Assembly: GCA_015227615.1 (NCBI GenBank)
Contig: JAALGZ010000009.1
Span: forward strand, 186,001-250,000
DNA: 64,000 nt
Source of the DNA: Labyrinthula sp. Ha
Taxonomy: Eukaryota; Sar; Bigyra; Labyrinthulida; Labyrinthulaceae
Reading direction: 5' to 3'
Shown: piece after piece, positions 9,301-20,700 of the stretch
Numbering within the stretch: position 1 is the first letter of the stretch
How the letters are laid out: each line of letters starts with the position of its first letter
The notes under the pieces: model-generated
Told to the model about the DNA's origin: nothing
Seen by the model: the letters and a program-made list of their open reading frames with translations, nothing else
Database searches by the model: none
Made by a program: the position numbers and the translations under genes

Positions 9301-12300
9301 AGATAAGTTCAGTCGCTTTTGATGAAACACATGCCATTTTCCGTTGATAAAAGAAAGTTACCATATATACATATTAATTTAAATGTTTAACACTTATTAC
9401 AAAATAGCTCATATTTGACATAAAAATCGCTTTCTTTCGTTGGTTGTACATATCTGACAGCCTGTTTGTTCAAGAATCGGACTAACAATACTAGCTCATA
9501 AAGGCTGCTTACATCATAACCGCGCATAGGTGTTCTGAATAATCCGTTACCATCTTAATTATTTTTTTGATTGGAATTAAATTTATCTGAGCAAAAATAC
9601 CAAATTAAGGAGAACAGCTATGTATGTGTCTATTAATTTTTGTTTTTTTCTTGTTAATTGTAGTTTGTTACTACAGGATATATTCATGCAATGGCAACTA
9701 GTAATTCATCTTCATTTAGATTAAAATGTTACCGGAAGGAAAACTTATTGCAATAATTTTTGTAATAACGTACATTTTTTGGGCACACTTTCTAACCTAT
9801 ATAAGAAATAGTTCTAAATGAATACTTCAGCAAAAAATTATTTTATTACCTCTGCCGGAAACACGCCTAAGCTTTATGAATCGCTCAATTCATTAGCACC
9901 CTAAAACCCAAAAAACCAATGTAGGCACCCTTAATATTTTCTGTTTCAAGTTTAATTGTATCTTTGGTTAATGGAGAGGAGCTATGACTTGTTACTGAAT
10001 AATTCCAAAGTGTTGATTTCATAGGTCTTAATTTGCAACACGATTTAAGTGCACCTGCGTGAGATTAATAAATTGATTGACAGTATGTCCAAGGCTGCTA
10101 ATATCATTAAACTAGAAATACCTAAAAAAACTAGATATATTTCAGAGGAACAGTGTCGTTCGAGGTAAGAAATACATATGTTCGCGAAAGTGTGATATAG
10201 CAAGTTTAATTACATTTTATGGAAACCCAAAAGTCGTATTTTTAGCACATAAAAGGCTATACTTATGGAATCTTGTTTCACAATACCTACTCGAGAGGAC
10301 TATAAGTAGAAACTTGAGTTTAAATAGTGTTGATATAACATACTAACGTTTAATTTTCTGGTGGCAAATGCTTTGCGTATCAATTTCATTCTCCTTTATT
10401 TAAGCATCCCTTACTTACACAATTTTTTGATAGGTTTCTTAACTGCAAATATATCCACATATCTTGTTCCTCCTCACTTCGTATATTATATTTTGTATTA
10501 ACAGGTCTTAATTTGTTACATAAACTATAGTTCTTATGTATTAAGATATTTTGTAGCTAACTAGGAAACCTTTTCCTCATGGAAGATTAATACATGAGAG
10601 AGCTGAACCATCTTTTTTGCAAAGTTACATAAAACTTTTATATGCAATGTAATAACAAGGAGTTTAACGAGTAAATTTTACAAGTTTGTTGCTGTATAAA
10701 TGCAGATATGACTCTGGAGTTAGAAACTTTGCCCTATGGAATGATGAATAAGTTTCACAATCTTAAAATCAAATCCCGTGAAACAACAAAATGCAATTTA
10801 TATATGATAAATATATTTTACCCGAGGCGCAAAGGAAGAATTTACTTAGAAGAACATTAAGGTTAATATACCTGAAGATAATGGAAATAGGTTTGATGCT
10901 CTGAGAATATTTAAGATGGACATAAAATACTAAATTGATTCACTTCATACATGGATTCACACAGGGCCAACAAATTAAAAATATCATTCGCCTGCTGATC
11001 AGCCTAAAACTTTAAGAATAGTATGGATATTAATACATACAGATATAATACAAAAAATATGCGTTTTACACAAAGCTTAGCAAACAAAAGATAAACCCTT
11101 CATCATAAATGATAAGTTTTGAATTAACATGAAAAAATCAAGGTAAAGGTTTCAATAGAAGAACAAAAGTACTATTAACTGATATTAAGAGTACATGTCT
11201 ATTAATATAAACATATAATATCAGAAAACACTACAGTATTATTTGTTTCTTAAATAAGTTGATACCATTGGTACACTTTAAAAAAATCACAGAAAAGCAA
11301 ACCATGTTAATCTCATTTTTTCTAATTAAGACCATGCCTGCATATACATAAAAGAACTACTCATAAATATTGTTTCAGACATAATTCAGTTTGTGTTGAA
11401 GGTTTTGGATTCTAGATTCAAACTGATTTGGCGATAGGGTTCAATGCTTACCCAAATATATATGTAAATGTTCAAGAATTTAAAAGTGCAAGAAAACAAT
11501 GGTTGCAATTTAAGATGTTTAATTTTATATCTAGAAAACAGTAGAGTTTTAATATTATGATTAGAGGAAGCATATATGTAGAGAGATTCAAGATATCATT
11601 GCCTTAATTTGCTTGATAGGTGCCCTTGACAGAATTTATCATCTGATGTTGGTCTTTCAGGTGATGAGCTGATCCACTACATTGCGGTATTATAATTATT
11701 CTGAGACAATGCCTGTGATATTTTATTAAGGTTCCAGTATTTCTGTCTTTATTTTTTAGCACCTTCCTAGTTTTCTATATTTCGCGAAGAATTAGACACT
11801 TGGAGAATAAATCTACAGCACACTCTCCCTGAATGTCCATAATCGCTGACAAAACCCTCATGTCAAGTGCACCAAGGTTCTTGTTTAAGATCGTACCCTC
11901 TCTTACAGGTCTCATATTCTTTTCAAAGATTAAAGTACATTGACTTCATGATCAAGATGACCGTTGCAGATACCATCAAGTATTTGGATTTTCCGTGTTA
12001 AACCTAAAATTTTTCCTTAAGTCACCAGGACTTGCTAATCTGCAAGACATGTTGTACCTCTAAGTTTTCTAGAATAACTTTTATTTCTAGTTTCTTAATA
12101 TCTTTTGAATAGTGGTGTATTATTCTATCGCCATTTAAGTCCTGCTGCAACAATTTTTGCCAGGTTTTGAATTCACATTTTCTCTATAAGAGCTCTGAGG
12201 CTGCTGAATACTTAGGATTCTTATATTTTTTCGTAGTTTTCTACTTTGCTCGGCCTACTTCGACTGTCCCTACTTTGGTTACACTTCCATTTTGTTTTCC

Positions 12301-13449
12301 AGAAGTCTCTTATTTCCAGCTACTGCACTTTGCAGCCCACAGCAAAGCCGATGACATCAAGTGAAATTTGTGACTGCGGTGTCGATCACGTGTTTCTTTA
12401 TTTCATCCATGCTCCTACACCATCTTCGCCACTTATTCTCTAAAATAGAGGCATTTTTTAGATCTTGATGAGTTGTCGCAGCGTGTGAGCTATATCAGTA
12501 ACCTCCCTTATGAATATTTGTTTCCTTTTGGCTATTAATATGGCTCTTGAGCTCACTAATAACAATATTTCTTTGAAATATCTTCTGTTGAGGTTCTGTT
12601 ACAATAGTGCCAGCTCGAATTTGGAGGGGTTACCCATAAGAAATGCATGGGACATGACCAGATTGGTTTGATTTGAGACCAACACGTCCATATATATGTA
12701 TTTATGCTTACAACTACATAAATTGAAATTATAGAACATGAAACATTTAATATCTGTTAGGAATTATCAAAAAAATCGCCAAGATTACAGCATTCAGGTA
12801 TATAACAGTTGTAAGGGCTTACTGGGGCAGTATTTTATAACAGCTAAAAACAAAATCTTCTATTCAAAATATGAAATCTATCTATTATAGCTACTTCGTG
12901 TGATAATGTACAAGAATTTACAAAAGTGCTGGAGAATATCTAAGAAAATGCAAAAAACAACCATTTCATAGCATTAAGCCTGGTAAATGATGTTCTATTC
13001 CCCGAAATAGTATCTTAGCAGAGATTTTTTTTTTGGATACACTGCAAGGGATTAAAACTATTATCATGTTTTTTGACTAGATGATCTAAACAGCGTTCTT
13101 TTAAAGAAATATGTACCAGAATCAGAGCAAAATAAAAGTGTGTAACCTAAATACCTCTAATGAACTAATTTACTTGAGGTGGGATACAATTTTAATATTT
13201 AAATACAAATTTCCAACAATTTTGTTGGAAAATGAAGTATAATGTTATATAATGACAGAAACTTGGTTGGTGGGAAATGGTCATAAATAGAAAAAAAAAC
13301 TTTACACAATTGCCAATCCTGTGATTAAAGCACACAAGTACATGCCTTTTAATTGACACTGGCATTTATCGCTGCTTTAGATGCATTGAAAAGCTATAAT
13401 TTCTCTTGAAACATAATCTAACAATTGCGGAACTGACACTTTTTGGGTT
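6313..13449. other. Gene desert, AT-rich
   Basis: About 7.1 kb with no frame that looks coding. The longest, 67 codons at 8623-8826 on the minus strand, has no recognisable features. Introns here are about 30 nt, so this is not an intron of a flanking gene. The only structure I can support is a decayed LINE-like stretch near 11.6-12.5 kb, listed separately. No tRNA, satellite or simple repeat of note was seen. Confidence 0.6.
11640..12460 (-). mobile_element. Probable decayed LINE fragment
   Basis: On the minus strand, broken pieces read in LINE-like order: a helical stretch with LLQQDLNGDR and KKLEIKVILENLE (about 12.15-12.04 kb), then LDGICNGHLDHEV resembling the PGxDGIPNEV start of a reverse transcriptase (about 11.97 kb), then AVDLFSKCLILREI (about 11.79 kb) and a KYHRHCLRI stretch resembling the YRPISL motif. 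Several stops and frame changes interrupt it. The local base composition is less AT-rich than the surrounding desert. Each match alone is weak; the order is what persuades. Confidence 0.35.
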
Positions 13450-13677
13450 CTACCGAGAAAGATGATGACACCTCAGCTTGTTATAGATGCCCTCAGTTTT
13501 TGCTGTTCGAGCTTTATCGCTTATTGTTTTTTTTCGAAGATCCTCATGTTCTTTGAAGACATACCCCACAATGTTAGCTCGATGTATGGCATTAACGAAT
13601 GAGTGTCTAGTATTAAATCCTTGGATTCTGTCGATTGCCCAAAGATAATAGCGAATTGAGAAAACTTGAAATTGCAT
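13450..13677 (-). CDS. Small orphan protein divergent from PCNA
   Basis: A 75-residue frame with an ATG start (13675-13677), only 66 bases from the PCNA start on the other strand. The sequence is basic with amphipathic helices (IRYYLWAIDRIQGF, then RANIVGYVFKEHEDLRKK) and ends in a Lys/Arg-rich region, with one Cys near the end. The N-terminus MQFQVFSIRYYLW could be a mitochondrial leader. I do not recognise the family. The tight divergent layout, like that of YJU2 and cytochrome b5 elsewhere in the window, supports a real gene sharing a promoter region with PCNA. Confidence 0.45.
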   Translation of the reverse strand: MQFQVFSIRYYLWAIDRIQGFNTRHSFVNAIHRANIVGYVFKEHEDLRKKTISDKARTAKTEGIYNKLRCHHLSR

Positions 13678-13743
13678 TGGTTTTTGAAAAACAACACAAA
13701 TCTTATAAACAAAACGGTTAAAACTAAAAAACGTTAAAGAAAA
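13678..13743. promoter_or_regulatory. Probable shared promoter, orphan / PCNA
   Basis: Only 66 AT-rich bases separate two divergent start codons, so both promoters and 5' leaders must lie here or inside the genes. No TATA box or known element is certain; the AAAACGTTAAAGAAAA just before the PCNA ATG is a leader-like A-rich context. Confidence 0.35.
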
Positions 13744-14896
13744 ATGTTAGAAGCAAAATTTGGAAGAGTTTCTCTATTTAAAAAACTTGTTGACGCCTTG
13801 AAAGAACTGGTGAATGATGTTAACTTTGAGTTTTCTGACGAAGGCCTTTCACTTCAAGCTATGGATGCCTCGCATGTTTCTCTGTGTAAACTTCTTCTGG
13901 ATCGAGATTACTTTGAAAGTTTCAGGTGTGATATCACTGCTATCCTAGGACTAAACCTGACCAATCTTTCCAAGGTACTTAAATGTGCAAGAGACGATGA
14001 TACACTTACTCTGAAGCACAAAGAAGACGACAGTGACAGACTAACGCTTATTGTGGAGAATGAAAAGCAGAACAAGTTTATGGATTTCGAGATGAAGTTA
14101 TTAGAGATCAACAAGGACAATCTTGGCATCCCGGATGGTATGCAATACTCAGCTCATGTAAAGATGGTAAGTTTTTCTTTTTGTGCTAATATTTTAGTCC
14201 TCAGCAGAATTTGCAAAGATTATTCGCGATCTGAGTGCTCTGGGAGATCACTGCTTATTGGGTTGCTCCGAAGATGGGTTCAGGTTTGCGGTTGAAGGTG
14301 AAATTGGACAAGCAAATATTGTGTTGAAAGGAGATGAGTTTGAAGCTCCTGAACCTATGGAAACCGATATCAAGGAAGATGTGTCAGTCGTTAAAGGTGA
14401 ACCTATTGAAGTTGATGGAGGTGATGAGAACGTTGTTAAAGCAGAAGATATTGAAGTCAATGATGCGGAAGAAAAGCAAGTTGACAGCCCTGTAAAAGCT
14501 GAAAATGTTATTGACTCTGACGTAGAAATTGAGGAAAAAGAGAACATACAGTCTGAGAATACTATAAAGAAGGGGAAGAAGAAAAGAATAAAGCCAGATG
14601 TCGTTGTATCAGATAGTGAGGATGAACTTGACGACGGTCCTATTGATAACAAAAAGAAAAAAGGAAAGTCTGATGATTCTACACAAAAGACTACTATTAT
14701 GTGCGCCGAACCTGTCGAGGCTCCGTTTGCAATTCGATATTTAAAAATCTTTGTTCAAGCAACATCTTTATGTCCAAAAGTAAAATGTTGCTTAATGGCT
14801 GGGAATCCACTTATGATAGAATATCCTCTAGTGAACGCTGGTGTACAAAGTGGGTACTTGAGATACTACTTGGCACCTAAAGTTGACCAGGAATAA
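13744..14896 (+). CDS. PCNA: PCNA sliding clamp with a large charged loop insert
   Basis: Trimeric DNA sliding clamp for replication and repair polymerases in the nucleus. There are two exons, 13744-14166 and 14198-14896, with a 31-nt intron (GTAAGT..GCTAATATTTTAG); total 373 residues against about 260 usual. The N-terminal domain starts MLEAKFGRVSLFKKLVDALKE and the interdomain connector is LLEINKDNLGIPDGMQYS. The C-terminal domain includes SSAEFAKIIRDLSALGD, then about 112 extra residues (roughly 187-303, bases 14333-14683), then APFAIRYLKIF and the ending YYLAPKVDQE. The insert replaces the short loop that follows NIVLK, which corresponds to the human loop after NIKLSQ. It is acidic, then Lys-rich, and stays in frame throughout. 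It holds VKGE, VKAE and VKAE (Lys 207, 222, 241), a KKGKKKR cluster and VVVSDSEDE (276-284). The residue aligned with human Lys164 is Glu166 (SCAKDG becomes GCSEDG). Confidence 0.95.
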
Positions 14897-15001
14897 AACT
14901 AAAGGTATCTATGAACAAGTTTTCTAACTCTTAAGATGACTCAAAACAGGGACTGATACACATTTTACACGGAATACAAAAAACTATCGACATCCTGAAC
15001 A

Positions 15002-16039
15002 TTACACTTCGTTAAACAGATCTTCCAAGTCGCTCATTTTTCCTTGACTTTGCCTTTTTCCACTCTTGGAGACCACTGAGTTTAATGAGTTATTCTTTAC
15101 TGAATCATCAACTGGGCTTCTGATTACCCTTCTTGGTGATAGAAGATCTCTTCTTAAGTCTTGATGATATTGGTTTCTTATTTTAGAAGCAAACTCACCT
15201 AAAACTTCAACTTCCTCCTCGTTTAACAAACTCCAGTACCAACCAAAATAAAGGAAGGTCTTTACGCAGCTAGTATATGTACTGTTTAAAACACTTTTAC
15301 CATCTCTTTTGATTTTAAACTTCTCAGATAAAGCATCACTATAATAAATAATTGTATACAATCTAAGAATTGTAGAGAACATTTTTGCAGCTATAACTTT
15401 GAAATCTTCCGGAAACTCAGCATCGTCATCTTCTGGAAATATTTCCGTGTTGTGGATTTGATCAATAAGTCTTACAAGAGAAAGCTGGGCATACTCTGCT
15501 GCTGATGTTAATACAGCAGGTGAAGATGGCTTCTCTTTCCATAAGTACTGTACACTTTCTGGAAAGCCTTCACCTGGACGTGAAAGAGATCTCCATTCAG
15601 CATTGTTTTCAGCACAATGAGAATAAATCCAATCTACACTTTGGACAAACTCAATTAGCTTTAGTGAAATAAAGTAGCATTCGTTGTCAAATTTTTCAAA
15701 CTCATCGCTGTAGAGTTTTAAGTCTTCGGAAAGTTTGCACTCCTTAATTAAGTTCTTTTCCCTTGAAAGAGTTGAAGCGGCTCTAATCCCAAGGTGTTCT
15801 TTCATAGACCTTTTTACCCTATGTTTGACAGTTTCCGTATCTGGTGGTATGAAATCATCTTCTAAATAACTTTCTCTTCTTGATTTTGAACTACGTTGAC
15901 TACTCTGAAATGAAGAAGAGGCGTTTCTCACCAGAAATTTTCCTTTACCAACAACCTTACTCGACACTCTTTGTATTGACATTTTAGTGGCAATATTTCC
16001 ACCAACATTTCTTGCACTTTTAAAACTCGTCCAGTTCAT
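15002..16039 (-). CDS. Divergent MOB-family kinase coactivator
   Basis: A protein of 345 residues. The middle and C-terminal part matches the Mob1/phocein fold: YAQLSLVRLIDQIHNTEIFPEDD, then FPEDFKVIAAKMFSTILRLYTIIY, LNSTYTSCVKTFLYFGWYWSL and EVLGEFASKI, in the family order (LFP..FP..F...AK.I..RLFRVYAHIY.........LNTSF.HF..F..EF.L). MOB proteins bind and activate NDR/LATS kinases in Hippo-type and mitotic exit pathways, or belong to the STRIPAK complex. The family zinc site (two Cys, two His) is not kept: only one Cys of the pair is seen (SHCAENN), and AHIYHQHF is replaced by TIIYYSDA. There are a Ser/Arg-rich N-terminal extension of about 90 residues and a Ser-rich C-terminal tail of about 50, both likely disordered and phosphorylatable. 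It converges on PCNA with 105 bases between stops. Confidence 0.72.
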   Translation of the reverse strand: MNWTSFKSARNVGGNIATKMSIQRVSSKVVGKGKFLVRNASSSFQSSQRSSKSRRESYLEDDFIPPDTETVKHRVKRSMKEHLGIRAASTLSREKNLIKECKLSEDLKLYSDEFEKFDNECYFISLKLIEFVQSVDWIYSHCAENNAEWRSLSRPGEGFPESVQYLWKEKPSSPAVLTSAAEYAQLSLVRLIDQIHNTEIFPEDDDAEFPEDFKVIAAKMFSTILRLYTIIYYSDALSEKFKIKRDGKSVLNSTYTSCVKTFLYFGWYWSLLNEEEVEVLGEFASKIRNQYHQDLRRDLLSPRRVIRSPVDDSVKNNSLNSVVSKSGKRQSQGKMSDLEDLFNEV

Positions 16040-16385
16040 TATTATTTTTATATGAAATTTAAATTTTTACTTACTCTTATTATTTTTGTGTAAACGTATT
16101 TAGTTTTGTTATTTTGTCCCCGGTGTTTTTAACTTTGTGTACCGAATTCCCGATCGCTTTCGTTCCGTTCTTTTTGCAGTTTCTTGTAGGGAAATTTGTG
16201 TAAATCCGAGCGGACTAAAACCCTACAATTTCGGGAATTTCAGATAAAATGTATAATATTTTGGGTTCTCAATAAAAGTCTAGTCTTTATGTATTCAGTA
16301 TTTCGGGAACAATATTGTTTATATAATGAACTAAGAAAGAAACTCTACAAAAGTGTTTTTATCGAAATTGTACTATTTTATTAGA
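16040..16385. other. Intergenic upstream of the MOB gene
   Basis: About 345 bases up to the MITE target site. It must hold the MOB promoter. A 62-codon plus-strand frame here looks like chance. Confidence 0.5.
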
Positions 16386-16393
16386 AATATAAT

Positions 16394-17010
16394 TAGGGGT
16401 GTTATTTGATTTATTGATAATTTATCAATAAAAGATTTCCCAATATTTTTCTTATTGATTGATTCTGATAATTCCCAAATTATTTTGATTGATTATTGAT
16501 TATCATTGATAATCAATAATGAATTTGGTCACATGGCCTTTGGCTAAGCGGTCAAGAAAAGCTATATTTCATTTTGCCACCGTATGGAATTCTCCTAAGA
16601 ACGGAGCATATAACTAAAGTTTCTTAACGGTGGAACCTTATTTTACTGTAACAAACCTTTTTGTCAAATCTGTCCTGAGGTAGTACTAAAGCAGGAGCTT
16701 TACCGTTATACCACAGCATAATGTTTCGTTAAGAAACCCAACATATCACCCTGCTGCATTCTATTACTGGTTATTCCGGACTATATGGTCTATTTATAGG
16801 TATATTCGTGCGTAGCATAAATAAAAAATATGTTGTTGGACCGTTTGGTTCCAAGGCCAGGTAGACCTATTTATTATTGATTATTATTTGATAATCAAAA
16901 TGAAAATTCTTTTATTGATAATCAATCAAAATGCAGATTTTATTATTGATAATCAGAATCAAAATGATTATCAAATAATTATTGATAATTTTTATCAAAT
17001 AACACCCCTA
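16394..17010. mobile_element. hAT-like MITE with perfect 8-bp target duplication
   Basis: A 617-bp element whose ends are inverted: it starts TAGGGGTGTTATTTGAT and ends ATCAAATAACACCCCTA (17 bp perfect). It is flanked on both sides by AATATAAT (16386-16393 and 17011-17018). An 8-bp duplication and TA(G/A)NG-type ends are the marks of the hAT superfamily. There is no transposase, so it is non-autonomous. Inside both arms are many short palindromic TTGATAATCAA units, so a single strand would fold into long hairpins. A 119-bp palindromic element is inserted within it (16619-16737). The exact duplication and intact ends suggest fairly recent movement. Confidence 0.85.
16619..16737. mobile_element. 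Small palindromic element nested in the MITE
   Basis: It is 119 bp long, begins GTTTCTTAACG and ends CGTTAAGAAAC (11-bp perfect inverted ends), with a further conserved core (CAAATCTGT, TTTACCG.TATACCAC). A second copy lies at 59568-59684, roughly three-quarters identical by eye. The diverged MITE copy at 53.3-53.55 kb lacks this block at the matching point, which supports an insertion rather than an original part of the MITE. The family is unknown. Confidence 0.6.
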
Positions 17011-17664
17011 AATATAATTATGGAAATTAATAATTTTAATTGCAAATCTTTGATGACATTGTCAGAGTGTAACAAAAACCTTGTGTTTTCCTAGTAAGAG
17101 CCAAATTTTTACCAAAGCAGTATGTACTGCTTCTAGTGTTACAAGATCAGAAGGTAGAGGTTGAATCTAGTATACTTGTGCACGTTCTATTTTGTTTTAG
17201 ACTAGTTAACTAGGATGCAAAACTGAGAACTAAACTCCCCACATAACTTCATTTAAAGAATGTATCTGTACTATTATTCCTCCGTTCTTGATGAAAAGTC
17301 ATCGTGAAAATCCAAGAGTTGACATAGTTTGTACTGATTTTTGTGATTAATAGGTCTTTGTGACCTTATTCTCCCGTTACCCGTTCCTGAAGAAGTTTAA
17401 AATCGTAGCATATAGCGAGTTTGTTCAAATATTTAAGAATAGACAACAGAGCTGTATGTAACATTATTAAGTGAAAAATAAGAGGTTTATAATCTTTTGC
17501 CACTTACGAGAACCTCATTAATTCTGTATGCAAGAGTGTTGACGAATATCAATATGGGGATTTAGCAATACAGCGATAAAAATCATAGGTTTTGGTCCAT
17601 CTAAAGAAATAGATAAGGTGCCAACACTTGTCATGAGACCTTTCCTTAAAGAACAAAAGCATTA

Positions 17665-17740
17665 ACCAACCTCGCTGGCTTGCATGCCTGGTTAGTGAGT
17701 CTTTCCGATGGAGAGGGTTTAATTCCCTCATGGAATGATT
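17665..17740 (+). repeat. Possible tRNA-derived repeat head
   Basis: TGGCTTGCATGCCTGGTTAG, which is loosely like a tRNA A box, is followed about 30 bases later by the perfect hairpin GAGGG-TTTAATT-CCCTC, which has the stem and loop size of a T arm and a B-box-like GGTTTAATTCC. The loop lacks the usual TTC and no acceptor stem pairs, so it is not a working tRNA gene. It may be the head of an old SINE, or chance. Confidence 0.2.
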
Positions 17741-20700
17741 TCGGGACAAGTATAAATCTTCTTAGGTCTTTCCCGTTGTGCGAGAAATTCTCTCGTAATC
17801 TCTTTATTGTTCCCTAATCCCAATTACCTTGTAAAACTAGAAGCGGTTTTTCTAAAGTCATAGATCTCGAGTCAGGACGGGTTATTTTTTGGTTTCTTTC
17901 AAAAAAAATGTCAAGATTAGAACCTAGAAGTTCCTTCTAGAAGGCGTGTTCAATCTTTGCGACAGAAACCTAAACATAACATCACTGTAGTAATAGGTGC
18001 CTGTCTTCTTAGTACTCTTGTTGCGATGTTGTACACACCGTAAAATGAATAGATTAAACGTCTCGCGACAAGAGAAGACCAAAATCATATACATATATGT
18101 ATTTGGTCTAACCTAAGAGGAAAGAATTAAAAGTAGGGCCACATTAAAGACTCGCTATTGCCGCTGCATCCATCCTTTCAAAGTGTTGCACAAACATAAA
18201 AAGTACAACAATGGCCCCGTAGAGGCCAGGGTTTTCATTTTTTGCAGTAAAATATAATAATACAAAACGATGAAGGAATCCATTAAGGTATAAAACAAGG
18301 TGTCTTCTATCATGTGCAATCATATGCTGAAAGCATTATCTGGAGTAACTACTTTCGAGATGTCACAACTGCTCATGGACAAGCAGAACATATGGACCAA
18401 TTTTCCCATTCAGAATTTAATACTCTAACTTCATATTTTCTTGTTCTTCTCTTTTATGAATCCAAAACGTTTGGAAGGTAACTGCCTAAAAGTTCAAGCT
18501 GGAAGTCTGTACCCCGAGTTCCGTAGCTAAAATTTTCACACACCAATTTATTTGCTTTCTCATTGTAGACACTTAATTTTCATTTTACCCGAAATTATGG
18601 ACTAATTTTCTAATGTCAAAAAGCGGTGGAAGATGTGGTGCATAAAAAAATGAATTATTTTGGCTATCATGTTCGAAATTAGATCTTTTTCGGGAGCCGC
18701 TATGCGTAATTATAAGCACAAGATCAGGTTAATTTTCCTTCTTGTGGTTTCAGAGTTTACCTAGTGTTATAATACTGGAGCGGACTCTAGACGAATACGG
18801 TAACTCTCTTCGTAAAATTTCAAGTAATTAAAAACAACAGGTAATATAGAATGTCTACCTCTTTTAAATCAAATGTGATGTGCTGAAAATTTTCAACTTT
18901 GTGTGCCTGCAAACCCTAACCATTCTTATATTTTTGCAAATTTACTCTGGGGCGAGGTGTTGCAGTAGCTAATGAAGTCAAGCAAAGGGGCCTACCCCTC
19001 TACTATAAACCTGTCGTTTTTCTTTTCTTTTCACGAAGCTACTATCCATGGTAGTCTACTAGCTCTAAGTTAAGCTTGTTCAATACTCTACACGGGGTAA
19101 GAGTATCTAAGTCAACATAATTCAATTAAAATTGCGAATAACTCTCTGAATATACTTAGTCGAGTGTTTCTTCCAAAAATAGATATCAAACTGTACTGTT
19201 TATGGTTATATTGTCGTCTTAATTAAGATGTCAAATAATAATTACAGTAACTCAAGTAAATCAGCAAAAAAACTTTAAGAATTCAGTTAACCGAATCTTG
19301 ACAAGATGACCAACTATAATAAGTGAAGATCTTATTTTTTACCGTTCATCTTGGACTGTTATCAATATGCGAAAACAGATAACTGTTATATTCTATACTG
19401 TACTGGCAAATTAAAAACATTTCATGATTAAGTTATAAATGAAGACGAATTTTCAAATTTTTGGAGTGGGTGGAATATTCGTCGATAGAATTAAGGAAGT
19501 TTATCATTAATAACTTTTGAAAATATCACCGTTGTTTTCGCTTTATTTTTTCTTTCTAAAGAAAGTAATAGATGTTCATCTATCCTAATTTTTAGTTAGC
19601 TGCTTAACTTAGCTGCCTTTGGGCTAGATTGATAGATAGTTGTGATGCAACATAGTTGTAAACACTCCTCCAAGACTGGATGCTTTGGCCAGGGATATTT
19701 TTAGAGTTACTCATTGTACTACGTTCAGAGCATGTTACTGGATTGTGGTTCTAGTCACATAGAGGATGACTACCCAGTCGCCACTTATGGCGGATTCCTA
19801 TGCTTGGACAAACAGATTACCATAAATAAACAAGGCATGTCGTTCTGATCCACACAAAGTACTATCACCACATGGTGCATATCATCATCAATCAGAACAA
19901 CGAAAGATAGATATAAAGAAAAGAATTAGAAATATTCCCAAAATCCAGAACCAAAACATTTCATAAAAAAATATAAATTCATTCATACTCTCTTTAATTC
20001 ATTCCAAATCACCCCCCAGATAGGACCTTAGAATAATGCAGAATCGGATAACGTTAATGATCGAACCCATTTGTCTATAAATTTTATACTAAAACTGTCT
20101 TGAATTTGATGATAGTAAGTTGCTTGTTAGAAGTAACGAAGTATGAGTTTGTAGTTGGGAAGCTTCTCGTGTAGAATAATGCTGAACGGATTTTCTTGTT
20201 GAATGCATCTGACTCATAAGTAATAACCCATAATTTCATTCCAACTAGGATCCAAAGAGTCAAGATTTCCGAGCTTCCAGATAAGAACAATGCATTGTAA
20301 GCTTTGTATCGAATATGTTCAACAGATATTGAGTAATTGTTGTTGTACTATGTATTCAAATCTCTGCAGCTAGGAAATTAAAGAAATTATTTCCGTGAAG
20401 AATATATGATGCAAAATTCAGAAAGTAAGTTTACATGGTAAAACTCAATCAGTGCCTGGTAAAACTTGAAGCACTATACTAATATGCCCCAGGATTAGGA
20501 TTAATCAACAGTTATCCCTTCTCTTTCGGAAATAATATTTTTTTGTGTTGTTCTAGTACTATTTGCAAGGAATTTATGCTCTCCGAGTTAGCTAGGTAAA
20601 GGTCCATTCAAGGTTGCAACCAGATATATGATATTTGCAATTTGGCTCTGCGATAGCACTAATGTATATTAATCTTGATATTTCAAACGAGGAGCTATTT

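Noticed and set aside
14248-14652. 134-codon Ser/Thr-rich minus-strand frame
   Set aside because: The antisense shadow of the acidic PCNA insert.
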